A DNA stretch of 64,000 nt from NCBI RefSeq assembly GCF_030053135.1, contig NZ_CP125653.1, forward strand, positions 1 to 64,000. Reading direction: 5' to 3'. Under the pieces are notes generated by a model. It was not told the origin of the DNA, made no database searches, and saw only the letters and a list, made by a program, of their open reading frames with translations. Positions 1 through 9,837 of the stretch are shown here, piece after piece (position 1 is the first letter of the stretch; each line of letters opens with the position of its first letter). The translations under genes were made by a program, and so were the position numbers. Origin of the DNA: Rhizobium sp. BT04. GTDB taxonomy: Bacteria > Pseudomonadota > Alphaproteobacteria > Rhizobiales > Rhizobiaceae.

Positions 1-1185
1 ATGGAATTGTCTCCTGACATATCACTTAAGAAGTCCGAGCCGGGTCTTGGGACTCGATTCTGGATATTTCCTCAACCGCCATTTATCCTTGGATATGAGC
101 AGCCGGATCGCGTCTTGCTGTCGATATTGCCTGACGAGATCAGTGATGGTCCTAGCGACATGTCGATGTATGTCGCGGATCCACTGTTCGACAAGGAGCC
201 TTATCGTTTTGGTGGCTTGCCTCCGTACCGTGGTCCCCAACGACGGTCCGTCCAGTCGGGCCCGGATCGCCACTTTGATAGCCTCGACCCGAGATCACGC
301 GATTATCTGGGCGCCCATGCCTATGCTTGCATTCATTTCGTTCTTGATGTCTGGCGCAATTATCTCGCACGACCAATGCATTGGTTCTTCTCTGATTTCT
401 ATCCGCGGCTCGAAATCGTTCCCCTTGTTCGGTGGAACAACGCGCAAGCGGGCTTTGGTTTCATCGAACTCGGTTACTCGGAAGTGGATGATGAGCAATC
501 GCCCTATGCGCTAAACTTCGACACGATCGCGCATGAGATCGGCCATCTCATCACGCTCTCGCAGATGGGGCTTCCCGGCTCTCTTTCCCGTGACGCGGAT
601 TTTTTTCCTTTCTCCGAGGCCATCTCCGACAGCGTATCCCTGATCTCGTTCCTGCATTTCGATTCCGCCATCGAACGGCTGCTGCGCAGGACGAAGGGAA
701 ACCTCCTTCTCTACAACGAGCTCAACCGCTTTGCCGAGACAAGCCCGGAGACGCAGATCCGCCTTGCGACCAACTTCCGGCGCATGTCGGAAGTCACAAG
801 CGAGGTTCATGACCGATCCTTGCCCTTTCTCGGTGCGATCTTCGATACGATCGTCGAACTCTACCACCGGGAGCTAGTCGCCAGCGGTTGCGCCGATCGC
901 CGTCTTCTCTCCGTCAATCTTCGCGATCTGACGCAGGACGAGTTCGACTGGTTCCGGCAATCGACGGCGGCGGCGTTTCGGGACCGGCCGCTCTTCTTCA
1001 AGCTGGCTTTGACTAAGGCGAGGGATTCAGTGGGGGCGGCGATCGGCGCAGCACTTCACAGGCTGGATCCAGACACGATGCGCCTTGCGGACGCTGCGCT
1101 GGCAATCATCTCGGCGGCGGATTTATCGGCTGCCGCACAATTAGAGGAAAACTTTGCATGGCGTGAAATCCTCGGCTCGAGGTGA
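1..1185 (+). CDS. Thermolysin-like (gluzincin, M4-type) zinc metallopeptidase, no visible signal peptide
   Basis: A 394-residue frame opens at the first base of the window, so the true start may lie upstream. It carries HEIGH at residues 178-182 (two zinc His and the catalytic Glu), EAISD at 206-210 (third zinc ligand Glu206) and a Val-His at 269-270. The spacing from the first His to the late His (92) is close to that between thermolysin His142 and His231 (89). An Asn-Ala pair at 147-148 sits where thermolysin has its substrate-binding NAFW motif. These are the catalytic landmarks of peptidase family M4, but the usual secretion signal and propeptide are absent, suggesting a cytoplasmic enzyme or one exported another way. 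A Cys-rich gene follows 20 bases later on the same strand. Base composition over the first ~450 bases is visibly lower in GC than the neighbourhood, a possible sign of transfer. Substrate unknown. Confidence 0.72.
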   Translation: MELSPDISLKKSEPGLGTRFWIFPQPPFILGYEQPDRVLLSILPDEISDGPSDMSMYVADPLFDKEPYRFGGLPPYRGPQRRSVQSGPDRHFDSLDPRSRDYLGAHAYACIHFVLDVWRNYLARPMHWFFSDFYPRLEIVPLVRWNNAQAGFGFIELGYSEVDDEQSPYALNFDTIAHEIGHLITLSQMGLPGSLSRDADFFPFSEAISDSVSLISFLHFDSAIERLLRRTKGNLLLYNELNRFAETSPETQIRLATNFRRMSEVTSEVHDRSLPFLGAIFDTIVELYHRELVASGCADRRLLSVNLRDLTQDEFDWFRQSTAAAFRDRPLFFKLALTKARDSVGAAIGAALHRLDPDTMRLADAALAIISAADLSAAAQLEENFAWREILGSR

Positions 1186-1205
1186 GCCAGAAAAGGAGAG
1201 GGGAA

Positions 1206-1748
1206 ATGAGTTGCTGCTCTGAAAATCCGTTCATTGGAACAGGTAAAGTGCCATTCAATCCCAGTGAGGTCCGTCTCTATGGGCGAAATGAATTCTGTCC
1301 GCCCGGCAAAGAGGCTCATCCGCCTCAAGCGGCTCAAGCAAAACCACTTCGGGATGGCGAGTTTGAAGCGGGTTCGGACAAAATCAAGCTGAAAGTGGGC
1401 AATTGCTACATTCTGATCGATCCTGGCAAGGTCGAGATGGTCAGCATCGGCGTGATCTATGGCTATGCCTATGAGGGCCATTGCTACAAGCTGCCGAAGC
1501 CGCGGATCATGTATCTCCCGGTCAAGGCCACGCAGATACCCCACGACGACTGCGGGTGCGATTGCGGCTACTCGCCGGCGCTCGGCTATTCCGTCTGGTC
1601 ATTGGACAAGCTCGAACGGGTGATCGCGCTGGACGTTCGCTCCGACGATATCAAGACGCTAATCCTTGATGAAAACCTGCCTGGCAACCGTTCGCCGCTG
1701 GCCTACGCGCAGACGCAATCGCTGGCGCCGCAGCGGCTTCGCGATTGA
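1206..1748 (+). CDS. Cys-rich conserved hypothetical protein paired with the metallopeptidase
   Basis: This is a 180-residue protein that I do not recognise. The ATG at 1206 is preferred over the upstream in-frame start at 1182 because AGGAGAGGGG lies directly before it. Cysteines come in clusters: a Cys-Cys pair near the N terminus (residues 3-4), single Cys in the first third and middle, and a DCGCDCGY cluster near residue 120, which could bind metal or form disulfides. There is no signal peptide or membrane segment. It is 20 bases downstream of the metallopeptidase gene and probably cotranscribed, so it may be a substrate, inhibitor or partner of that enzyme. That link is inference from position only. 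Confidence 0.6.
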   Translation: MSCCSENPFIGTGKVPFNPSEVRLYGRNEFCPPGKEAHPPQAAQAKPLRDGEFEAGSDKIKLKVGNCYILIDPGKVEMVSIGVIYGYAYEGHCYKLPKPRIMYLPVKATQIPHDDCGCDCGYSPALGYSVWSLDKLERVIALDVRSDDIKTLILDENLPGNRSPLAYAQTQSLAPQRLRD

Positions 1749-1834
1749 ATCCATGGCAATGTCCGCGGATTGAGGCCGGAGGAGCCTCAATCCCCTGCGG
1801 ACCTGGCTGGGTTAACACAGCATCACCTGCCACC

Positions 1835-1862
1835 TTGACCGGCTTCTTGAGGCGTGTATATT
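1835..1862 (+). promoter_or_regulatory. Sigma70-type promoter of pcaIJF
   Basis: TTGACC at 1835-1840 and TATATT at 1857-1862 are separated by 16 bases, a near-consensus housekeeping promoter. Transcription would start at about 1869, inside the inverted repeat that follows, and run into pcaI at 1993. Confidence 0.6.
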
Positions 1863-1863
1863 G

Positions 1864-1900
1864 TTGTGCGATATATGAACAAATATCAAATATCGCACAA
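1864..1900. promoter_or_regulatory. Inverted-repeat operator of pcaIJF (IclR-type candidate)
   Basis: TTGTGCGATAT (1864-1874) and ATATCGCACAA (1890-1900) are perfect 11-bp inverted repeats with a 15-base AT-rich spacer. They begin immediately after the -10 box, as expected for a repressor site. The TGCGATA/TATCGCA core resembles sites of IclR-family regulators of aromatic catabolism such as PcaR. No such regulator gene lies in the window, so the identity of the protein is inferred. Confidence 0.55.
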
Positions 1901-1992
1901 ATTTCTTGCCGTCGCGCCACCTGCGCCTTATGCCTGACGCTGGAGGGCGGGATCAGCAGTCTCCCGCCCATATGGCCAAGGAGAGATCCCGC

Positions 1993-2700
1993 ATGGACAA
2001 GACAGTCGGGAGCACGGCGGCGGCCGTCTCTGAGATCGGTGACGGCGCGACCGTCATGATCGGTGGTTTCGGTGGCTCGGGTGCGCCGATCGAGCTCATT
2101 CATGCCTTGATCGACAAAGGCTCCAGGGGCCTGACGGTGATCAACAACAATGCCGGCAACGGCCGCATCGGCATCGCCGCAATGATCGACGCCGGCATGG
2201 TGCGGAAAATGATCTGCTCGTTCCCGCGGTCCTCGGATCCGCGCGCCTTCACCGATAAATATCTGGCCGGCGAAATCGAGCTCGAGCTGGTGCCGCAGGG
2301 AACGCTTGCCGAGCGCATCCGAGCCGGCGGAGCGGGCATTCCGGCCTTTTACACGCCGACCGGCTATGGCACGGAACTCGCCGAGGGCAAGGTCATCGCC
2401 GAATTCGACGGCCGCCATTATGTGCAGGAGCGCTGGCTGAAGGCGGATTTTGCGATCGTGAAGGCTGCAATCGGCGATATCCAGGGCAATCTCACCTACA
2501 ACAAGGCCGGCCGCAACTTCAATCCGCTGATGTGCATGGCGGCGGCCAAGACCATCGTCCAGGTCTCGTCGATCGTGCCGACCGGGGGTATCGATCCCGA
2601 GCATGTGGTCACCCCCGGCATCTTTGTCGACCGCCTCGTCGAGATCGCCAATCCCCAGCAGGAAGAAGAGCTCATTCGAGCCGGAGTGGCCTACGTATGA
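1993..2700 (+). CDS. pcaI: 3-oxoadipate CoA-transferase subunit A
   Basis: This is a 235-residue alpha subunit of the succinyl-CoA:3-oxoadipate CoA-transferase, which activates beta-ketoadipate in the protocatechuate/catechol pathway. The N-terminal glycine-rich stretch GGFGGSGAP and the family-typical GTLAERIRAGGAGIPAFYTP region identify class I CoA-transferase subunit A. The frame is open further upstream, but ATG 1993 has AAGGAGAG seven bases before it and gives the family's normal length. The gene overlaps pcaJ by the ATGA tetranucleotide, implying translational coupling of the two subunits. A promoter and operator lie at 1835-1900. The pathway genes pcaDCHGB are not in this window. Confidence 0.93.
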   Translation: MDKTVGSTAAAVSEIGDGATVMIGGFGGSGAPIELIHALIDKGSRGLTVINNNAGNGRIGIAAMIDAGMVRKMICSFPRSSDPRAFTDKYLAGEIELELVPQGTLAERIRAGGAGIPAFYTPTGYGTELAEGKVIAEFDGRHYVQERWLKADFAIVKAAIGDIQGNLTYNKAGRNFNPLMCMAAAKTIVQVSSIVPTGGIDPEHVVTPGIFVDRLVEIANPQQEEELIRAGVAYV

Positions 2701-3386
2701 CCATCGACACTCGTGAAGACATCAAGCTTTCCAATGCGCAGATCGCCTGGCGCGCCGCGCAGGACATTGCCGACGGCGCCTATGTCAACCTCGGCATCGG
2801 CTTTCCCGAAATGGTCGCCCGCTATCAGCCGCCCGGCCGTCAGGCGATCTTCCACACGGAAAACGGCATCCTGAATTTCGGCGAGCCGCCGGCGGCCGGC
2901 GAGGAGGACTGGGATCTGATCAATGCCGGCAAGAAGGCGGTGACGCTGAAGCCAGGCGCGGCCTTCTTCCATCATGCCGATAGCTTCGCCATGGTGCGCG
3001 GCGGCCATCTCGACGTCGCGATCCTCGGTGCCTATCAGGTGGCTCAGAGCGGTGACCTCGCCAATTGGCGGGTGGGCAGCAAGGGCGTGCCGGCCGTCGG
3101 CGGCGCCATGGATCTCGTGCACGGCGCCAAGCAGGTCTGCGTCATTACCGAGCACGTCACCAAGACTGGCGAGCCGAAGCTCGTGGAGAAATGTGCCTTC
3201 CCGCTCACCGGCGTCGCCTGCATTACCCGCGTCTATACGAGCCATGCGGTCATCGACATCGTGAAGGGACGGTTCGTCCTGCGCGAGAAGCTTGCCGCGA
3301 TGTCCGAGGAGGAATTGCAGGCGATGACAGGCGCGCCGCTACACGTCGAGGGGCCGGTTGCCGACCTCGTCGTCCCGAAACTCTGA
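2697..3386 (+). CDS. pcaJ: 3-oxoadipate CoA-transferase subunit B
   Basis: This is a 229-residue beta subunit partnering PcaI in the cytoplasm. It contains the catalytic-glutamate motif TENGILNFGEPP near residue 60, where the Glu forms the glutamyl-CoA thioester in class I CoA-transferases, and the conserved GGAMDLVHGAKQV segment. The start ATG at 2697 overlaps the pcaI stop (ATGA). pcaF follows after nine bases, with GAGGAAA as its ribosome binding site, so the three genes form one operon. Confidence 0.93.
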   Translation: MTIDTREDIKLSNAQIAWRAAQDIADGAYVNLGIGFPEMVARYQPPGRQAIFHTENGILNFGEPPAAGEEDWDLINAGKKAVTLKPGAAFFHHADSFAMVRGGHLDVAILGAYQVAQSGDLANWRVGSKGVPAVGGAMDLVHGAKQVCVITEHVTKTGEPKLVEKCAFPLTGVACITRVYTSHAVIDIVKGRFVLREKLAAMSEEELQAMTGAPLHVEGPVADLVVPKL

Positions 3387-3395
3387 GGAAAAGCC

Positions 3396-4601
<1,206 letters not shown>

Positions 4602-4688
4602 GGCTGCTTGAAAATTGCTATGCTTCTGGCGTACGCCGGGAGTTCTCGGCCGGTTGCGCGCCAGGCCCGGCTTCTGTAGAAATCGGCT

Positions 4689-5171
4689 ATGCTGATCCGA
4701 CCTGCAGACGAGAATGATCGAAGCGCCATCTGGAGGATCATCGGTCCGACGATCCGCGCCGGCGAAACCTATGCGCTCGATCGCGATCTCTCCGAAGCGG
4801 ATGCGCTGGCCTACTGGATGGGGCCGGACCGCGAGACCTTCGTCGCCGAAGAGGATGGCGCGATCCTCGGCACATATTACATCAAGGCCAACCAGGCAGG
4901 CGGCGGCCGGCATGTCTGCAACTGCGGTTACATGACCGATGCTGCCGCCAGCGGCCGGGGCGTCGCTCGCTTGATGCACGAGCATTCCCTTGACCATGCC
5001 CGCTTGCGGGGCTTTCGCGCCATGCAGTTCAATTTCGTCGTCAGCAGCAATGAACGCGCGGTGGCGCTGTGGCAATCTCTCGGCTTCGATATCGTCGGCC
5101 GCCTTCCCGGCGTCTTCCTTCATCCGACGCAAGGTTATGTCGACGCGTTGGTGATGTTTCGCACTCTCTAA
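4689..5171 (+). CDS. GNAT-family N-acetyltransferase
   Basis: A 160-residue single-domain GNAT protein. The acetyl-CoA-binding loop appears as RGVARLMHEH around residues 96-105, preceded by a beta-strand segment and followed by the NFVVSSNERAVALWQSLGF motif typical of motifs A/B of the fold. The substrate (small amine, amino acid or antibiotic) cannot be told. It stands alone between pcaF and an MFS gene, 88 bases after pcaF, and need not belong to the pca operon. Confidence 0.85.
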   Translation: MLIRPADENDRSAIWRIIGPTIRAGETYALDRDLSEADALAYWMGPDRETFVAEEDGAILGTYYIKANQAGGGRHVCNCGYMTDAAASGRGVARLMHEHSLDHARLRGFRAMQFNFVVSSNERAVALWQSLGFDIVGRLPGVFLHPTQGYVDALVMFRTL

Positions 5172-5303
5172 GTTTGACGAAAAAAGATGTGAATGCGCTG
5201 TCGAAATCGCGACGGCTCACACGTCTTGAGATCGCAGGCGCGAAATGCGGTAGGCTCGCCGCATGCGTCGCGATAACTCTGTCGGCATGGAGGTTATGAA
5301 GCC

Positions 5304-6518
5304 ATGAGTGTTTCCTATCGTTGGGTCATCGTCGCTGCGGGCGCTTTGATGACATGCGTTGCGCTCGGCGCGATGTTCTCGCTGGCAATTTTCCAGGAGC
5401 CGATTGCAACGGCGACCGGCTGGTCGCATGTCGGTATCGCGAGCGCGATGACGCTGAACTTCATTGTCATGGGTTTCGGTGGCTTCTTCTGGGGCGCGGC
5501 AAGCGATCGCTTCGGCCCGCGCGTCGTCGTGCTGATAGGGTCCGTGCTGCTCGGCCTGGCACTGGTCCTGGCGAGCCGCGCCGAAACGCTGCTGCAGTTC
5601 CAGCTGACCTACGGCATCCTCGTGGGGCTCGCCGCCAGCACGTTTTTCGCGCCGATGATCGCGGCGACGACCGCCTGGTTTGACGAAAACCGCGGGCTTG
5701 CGGTGTCGCTCGTCTCTGCCGGCATGGGCGTTGCGCCGATGACCATCTCACCTTTCGCGCGCTGGCTGATCTCGGCCTATGAATGGCGGCCGGCCATGCT
5801 GATCATTGGCGTTGCGGCCTGGGTGTTGCTGGTGCCGGCCGCTCTACTGGTCAGGCGCCCGCCTGCCGAGACCGCCGATAGCGGAACCGAGTTCGCAGCC
5901 GACGGTGCCAGGCCGCAGCTGTCGAAAGTCTTCCGATCCCCGCAATTCATCGTGCTCGGCCTGACCTTCTTTGCCTGCTGCGCGGCGCATTCCGGGCCGA
6001 TCTTTCACATGGTCAACTATGCGACGATCTGCGGCGTCGCACCGATGGCCGCCGTCAGCATCTACAGCGTCGAGGGCCTGGCTGGCCTCGGCGGCCGGCT
6101 GCTCTATGGCAGCCTTGCCGACAGGATCGGGGTGAAGCCGGTGCTGGTCGCCGGCCTGCTGGTGCAGGCGGCAGCGCTTGCGACCTATCTCTTCGTCAGC
6201 CGGCTCGGCGAATTCTATGCGCTCGCCATCGTCTTCGGCAGTGCCTATGGCGGTGTGATGCCGCTCTATGCCGTGCTGGCGCGGGAATATTTCGGGCCGC
6301 GCATCATCGGCACGGTGTTCGGTGCGGCGACGATGCTCTCCAGCCTCGGCATGGCCTTCGGCCCGCTCGTCGGCGGCTGGATATTCGACACTTTCGCCAA
6401 TTATTCCTGGCTGTTCATCGGCTCCGCAATGGTCGGGCTGGGGGCTGCGGCGATCGCGCTCGCCTTTCCGCCTCTCACTCGCCAGAAGCCGCAGCCGGCC
6501 TTCGGCGTGGCGTCGTAG
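5304..6518 (+). CDS. MFS transporter, oxalate/formate-antiporter-like
   Basis: A 404-residue inner-membrane protein with about twelve hydrophobic segments. The MFS signature between helices 2 and 3 is visible as GAASDRFGPRVV (residues ~65-76), with its second-half counterpart GSLADRIGVKPV (~267-278). The overall pattern (a short first helix, then LAIFQEPIATATGWS) matches the monocarboxylate/oxalate-formate antiporter subgroup. TGGAGG before the start supports ATG 5304. Substrate unknown; the neighbourhood does not settle it. Confidence 0.82.
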   Translation: MSVSYRWVIVAAGALMTCVALGAMFSLAIFQEPIATATGWSHVGIASAMTLNFIVMGFGGFFWGAASDRFGPRVVVLIGSVLLGLALVLASRAETLLQFQLTYGILVGLAASTFFAPMIAATTAWFDENRGLAVSLVSAGMGVAPMTISPFARWLISAYEWRPAMLIIGVAAWVLLVPAALLVRRPPAETADSGTEFAADGARPQLSKVFRSPQFIVLGLTFFACCAAHSGPIFHMVNYATICGVAPMAAVSIYSVEGLAGLGGRLLYGSLADRIGVKPVLVAGLLVQAAALATYLFVSRLGEFYALAIVFGSAYGGVMPLYAVLAREYFGPRIIGTVFGAATMLSSLGMAFGPLVGGWIFDTFANYSWLFIGSAMVGLGAAAIALAFPPLTRQKPQPAFGVAS

Positions 6519-6550
6519 TGAGATCTGGCCGACGAGATCGGCGAGAACAG

Positions 6551-6630
6551 TCCCTCATCCGCCTGTCGCGACCGACCGGGGTCGAGACGAGTGGCTCGAC
6601 CCTGGTAAGGTTAGGGTGAGGGGCCGCCAT
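6551..6630. repeat. RIME-like intergenic palindromic element (short copy)
   Basis: The element starts with CCCTCATCCGCCTG at 6552 and ends with TAGGGTGAGGGGC at 6611-6623, the inverted end sequences shared with the larger copies at 23491 and 38210. It lies between two genes on the same strand. Such elements are known as Rhizobium intergenic mosaic elements. It is internally diverged and lacks the clear CTTCTCCCC stems of the other copies. Confidence 0.6.
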
Positions 6631-6775
6631 CCGCACGAACCAGACAGCTACGGCATCCCCCCGAAGACGCCAATCTCCCGCTTTCGTGCATTGCCCGTCA
6701 TCGATTTCGGCTGATAGACTTCCCCAATCCGTTTTATCACCTATGTCCTTGGTTTTTCGGGAGGCAATCGTCGCC

Positions 6776-7570
6776 ATGGTCGAACTCGCGCAATCGCTCG
6801 CATCCATCAAGCTGCCGGATCTCGCCGGCAAGGCGGTGCTGATCACCGGCGCCTCGACCGGCATCGGTGCGGCTCTCGCCCGCGCCTTCGCGGCTCAAAA
6901 AGCCAAGGTCGGCGTGCATTACAATGCTAGCCGCGAACCGGCGGAGAAGCTTGCAGACGAGATTCGGGCTGCCGGCGGCACCGTGCATCTGATCCAGGGC
7001 GACGTCTCGAGGGAAGGCGAGACCGAGCGTGTCGTCGAGGAGACGGCGAAAACCTTCGGCCATCTCGACGGGCTGATCAACAATGCCGGCGGCATGCTGG
7101 GGCGCAAGCCGACCTCGGAATATACCGACGCGCATTATGCCGCGGTCATGGACCTCAACGCCCGCTCGGTGCTGGCGGCAACGCGTGCGGCGCATCCCTG
7201 GCTGAAGAAGCAGGGCGGCTTCATCATCAACACCACCTCGATTGCCGCCCGCAATGGTGGCGGCAATGGTGCGATCCTCTATGCGGCGTCGAAGGGTTTC
7301 GTCTCGACGATCACGCGCGGCCATGCCAAGGAATTCGTCGCCGACAGGATTCGCGTCAATGCGGTGGCGCCGGGCGTTATCGCGACACCCTTCCACGAGC
7401 GTTATACCAATGACGAGCAAATGGAGTTGCAGCGCAAATCGATCCCGATGGGCTTCGTCGGCACATCAGAGGATTGCGTCGGCGCCTATCTCTTCCTCGC
7501 CTCGCCGACGCTGTCGGGTTACATCACCGGCCAGATTATCGAGGTCAACGGCGGACAGTTGATGCCTTAG
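6776..7570 (+). CDS. Short-chain dehydrogenase/reductase
   Basis: A 264-residue classical SDR. TGASTGIG at 24-31 binds NAD(P), NNAG at 102-105 is the structural motif, and the catalytic set is Ser155, Tyr169 and Lys173 (YAASK). The C-terminal GYITGQIIEVNGGQLMP is the standard family ending. ATG 6776 is chosen because GGGAGG lies 11 bases upstream; in-frame starts further up have no ribosome binding site. It resembles 3-oxoacyl-ACP-reductase-like sugar or alcohol dehydrogenases; the substrate is not predictable. Confidence 0.88.
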   Translation: MVELAQSLASIKLPDLAGKAVLITGASTGIGAALARAFAAQKAKVGVHYNASREPAEKLADEIRAAGGTVHLIQGDVSREGETERVVEETAKTFGHLDGLINNAGGMLGRKPTSEYTDAHYAAVMDLNARSVLAATRAAHPWLKKQGGFIINTTSIAARNGGGNGAILYAASKGFVSTITRGHAKEFVADRIRVNAVAPGVIATPFHERYTNDEQMELQRKSIPMGFVGTSEDCVGAYLFLASPTLSGYITGQIIEVNGGQLMP

Positions 7571-7591
7571 TTTCCGCCTCCCGCGGAGATC

Positions 7592-7612
7592 TTCCCTTGC
7601 AAAGCAAGGGAA
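7592..7612 (+). terminator. Hairpin after the SDR gene, overlapping the glgX promoter
   Basis: TTCCCTTGC and GCAAGGGAA form a perfect 9-bp stem with a three-base loop 21 bases after the SDR stop. No strong T-run follows (ACTTTCG), so termination would be weak. The right arm contains most of the GGAAC -35 element of the glgX promoter. Confidence 0.4.
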
Positions 7613-7633
7613 CTTTCGTGCCGCCGTTACGTT
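7609..7633 (+). promoter_or_regulatory. EcfG-type general-stress promoter of glgX-topIB-ligD
   Basis: GGAAC at 7609-7613, 16 bases, then CGTT at 7630-7633: an exact match to the alphaproteobacterial EcfG (RpoE2/RpoE4) consensus. The -10 ends 32 bases before the glgX ATG. No good sigma70 promoter is seen in this gap. Confidence 0.72.
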
Positions 7634-7665
7634 TCCCGCATGGTCTTTTTATCGAGCGGGGCATT

Positions 7666-9822
7666 ATGAGCTATTCATTTTCAGAACTCGACTTCCTCAA
7701 GCCTGAGCTCGGGGCGGAATATACGGGGTCGGGCACCCATTTCGCGGTATTCTCAGCGCATGCAGAACAGATTGAGCTCTGCCTCTTCTCGCCGGACGGC
7801 AAGAAGGAGGTCGCGCGGTTGCCGCTGCCGAAACGCGAGGGCGATATCTGGTCCGGCTATATCGCCGGCGTCACCCCGGGGACGGTCTACGGCTATCGCG
7901 CCCATGGTCCATACGATCCGAAAGCCGGTCATCGCTTCAATCCGAACAAGCTCTTGCTCGACCCCTATGCCAAGCAGGTGACGGGCGAGCTGAAATGGAA
8001 CGACGCGCTGTTCGGCTACCAGATCGGCAAGGACGATCTTTCCTTCGACGAACGTGATAGCGCCCCCTTCATGGTCAAGGGCGTGGTGCAGGATCCGGAT
8101 TTCGACTGGGCGGGTGAAGAAGCAATCCGCCGTCCCTGGCCCGACACGATCATCTACGAGGCGCATGTGCGCGGCCTGACGATGATGCACCCGAAGGTGC
8201 CCGACCGGCTGCGCGGCACCTTTCTCGGCATGTGCAGCGATCCGATCATCGATCACCTCGTCAAGCTCGGCATCTCGGCGATCGAGCTCTTGCCGATCCA
8301 GTATTTCCTCGACGATCGTTATCTCCTGGAAAACAACCTCAGCAATTACTGGGGTTACCAGACGCTCGGCTTCTTCGCGCCGCAATCGCGCTACATGTCC
8401 GGCGACAAGATCACCGAGATCAAGACCATGGTGAAGAAGTTCCATGCCGCCGGCATCGAAGTCATCATGGATGTCGTCTATAATCACACTGCCGAAGGCA
8501 GCGAGAAAGGCCCGACGCTCTCCTTCCGCGGGCTCGACAATGCCAGCTATTATACCCTCTCGCCCGACGATCCTCGCCACACCTTCGATACAACCGGCAC
8601 CGGCAATACGCTGAATGCCGCCAATCCCATGGTGATGCGCATGGTGCTCGACAGCCTGCGCTATTGGGTCGGCGTCATGCATATCGACGGCTTCCGTTTC
8701 GACCTTGCCAGCACGCTCGGTCGCCAGGATATGGAATTCGACCGGCAGGGCCTGTTCTTCGGCGCCATCCGCCAGGATCCGATCCTTGCCGGTGTCAAGC
8801 TGATCGCCGAGCCCTGGGACGTGGGCGATGGCGGCTATCAGGTTGGCGGCTTTCCGCATCCCTTCCGTGAGTGGAACGACAAGTTTCGTGACGACGTCCG
8901 CCGCTTTTGGAAGGGCGACGACGGCATGGTGTCGGAGATCTCGCAGCGCATCACCGGCTCGGCGGTACAGTTCAACCACTCCGATCGCGGCGCGACATCA
9001 TCGATCAATCTACTGTCGGCCCATGATGGCTTTACGCTGATGGACACGGTTTCCTTCAACGACAAGCACAATGACGCGAACGGCGAGGATAACAGGGACG
9101 GACATTCGGACAATCATTCGGACAATATGGGTGCCGAAGGAGTGACTGACAACGAGGACATCAACAGCCTTCGGGCACGCAGGCGCCGCAACATGATGGC
9201 GACGCTGATGCTCTCCCAGGGCGTTCCGATGATCCTTGCCGGCGATGAGGTAGGCAATAGTCAGGGCGGCAATAACAACGCCTATTGCCAGGACAACGAG
9301 ATCGGCTGGACGGATTGGGCGGGGCTCGACGATCCCTTCCTTGATTTCTGCCGCCAGGCAGTCGCCTTCCGCAAGGCTCATCCGGTCCTCAGGCAGGAGC
9401 GGTTCCTGACAGGCGAGACCGCCGAGGACGGCCGCATCGAGATCGCCTGGTACAAGCCTGACGGCAATTTCATGGACGATGGGGCCTGGAACGACGACGG
9501 ATTGCAGGTGCTTGGGGTCTATGTCTCGAGGAGCGTGAACGCACCGGACACCGAGACGATGGACGACCTCTTCCTCATCTTCAATGCCGGCGGCGACTGC
9601 GAGGTTCACCTGCCTGTGGTGAATGGGCTGAAACAGTGGTCGAGGGTTCTCGACACGGGGACGGAGACGGATGCCTTCGAGGTGCACGAGCCGGAGAATC
9701 CGGTCATCGTCTATGCTCAGAGCGTGGCGGTCTTCGCACCGAAGGGACAGACCGAGCCGCCGAAGGACGCGACCAAGGCCGAGCGCCGGCGGTGGTTCCA
9801 GTTCGGCCGCCGCAATAAGTAG
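7666..9822 (+). CDS. glgX: Glycogen debranching enzyme (GlgX, GH13 isoamylase type)
   Basis: A 718-residue cytoplasmic alpha-1,6-glucosidase acting on glycogen or limit dextrin. The N-terminal ~130 residues form a CBM48-type domain (GTHFAVFSAHAEQIELCLF), followed by the GH13 barrel with VIMDVVYNHTAEG, the nucleophile Asp346 in GFRFDLAS, the acid Glu382 in AEPWDVG and Asp454 in SAHDGFT. The frame is open upstream into the SDR gene, but ATG 7666 gives the family N terminus. An EcfG-type promoter lies just before it and topoisomerase IB begins 15 bases after its stop, so it probably leads a stress-induced operon. It is separate from any glgBCAP cluster, so it may also serve trehalose synthesis from glycogen; that role is inferred. 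Confidence 0.93.
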   Translation: MSYSFSELDFLKPELGAEYTGSGTHFAVFSAHAEQIELCLFSPDGKKEVARLPLPKREGDIWSGYIAGVTPGTVYGYRAHGPYDPKAGHRFNPNKLLLDPYAKQVTGELKWNDALFGYQIGKDDLSFDERDSAPFMVKGVVQDPDFDWAGEEAIRRPWPDTIIYEAHVRGLTMMHPKVPDRLRGTFLGMCSDPIIDHLVKLGISAIELLPIQYFLDDRYLLENNLSNYWGYQTLGFFAPQSRYMSGDKITEIKTMVKKFHAAGIEVIMDVVYNHTAEGSEKGPTLSFRGLDNASYYTLSPDDPRHTFDTTGTGNTLNAANPMVMRMVLDSLRYWVGVMHIDGFRFDLASTLGRQDMEFDRQGLFFGAIRQDPILAGVKLIAEPWDVGDGGYQVGGFPHPFREWNDKFRDDVRRFWKGDDGMVSEISQRITGSAVQFNHSDRGATSSINLLSAHDGFTLMDTVSFNDKHNDANGEDNRDGHSDNHSDNMGAEGVTDNEDINSLRARRRRNMMATLMLSQGVPMILAGDEVGNSQGGNNNAYCQDNEIGWTDWAGLDDPFLDFCRQAVAFRKAHPVLRQERFLTGETAEDGRIEIAWYKPDGNFMDDGAWNDDGLQVLGVYVSRSVNAPDTETMDDLFLIFNAGGDCEVHLPVVNGLKQWSRVLDTGTETDAFEVHEPENPVIVYAQSVAVFAPKGQTEPPKDATKAERRRWFQFGRRNK

Positions 9823-9837
9823 CAGGTCCTCAACAGC

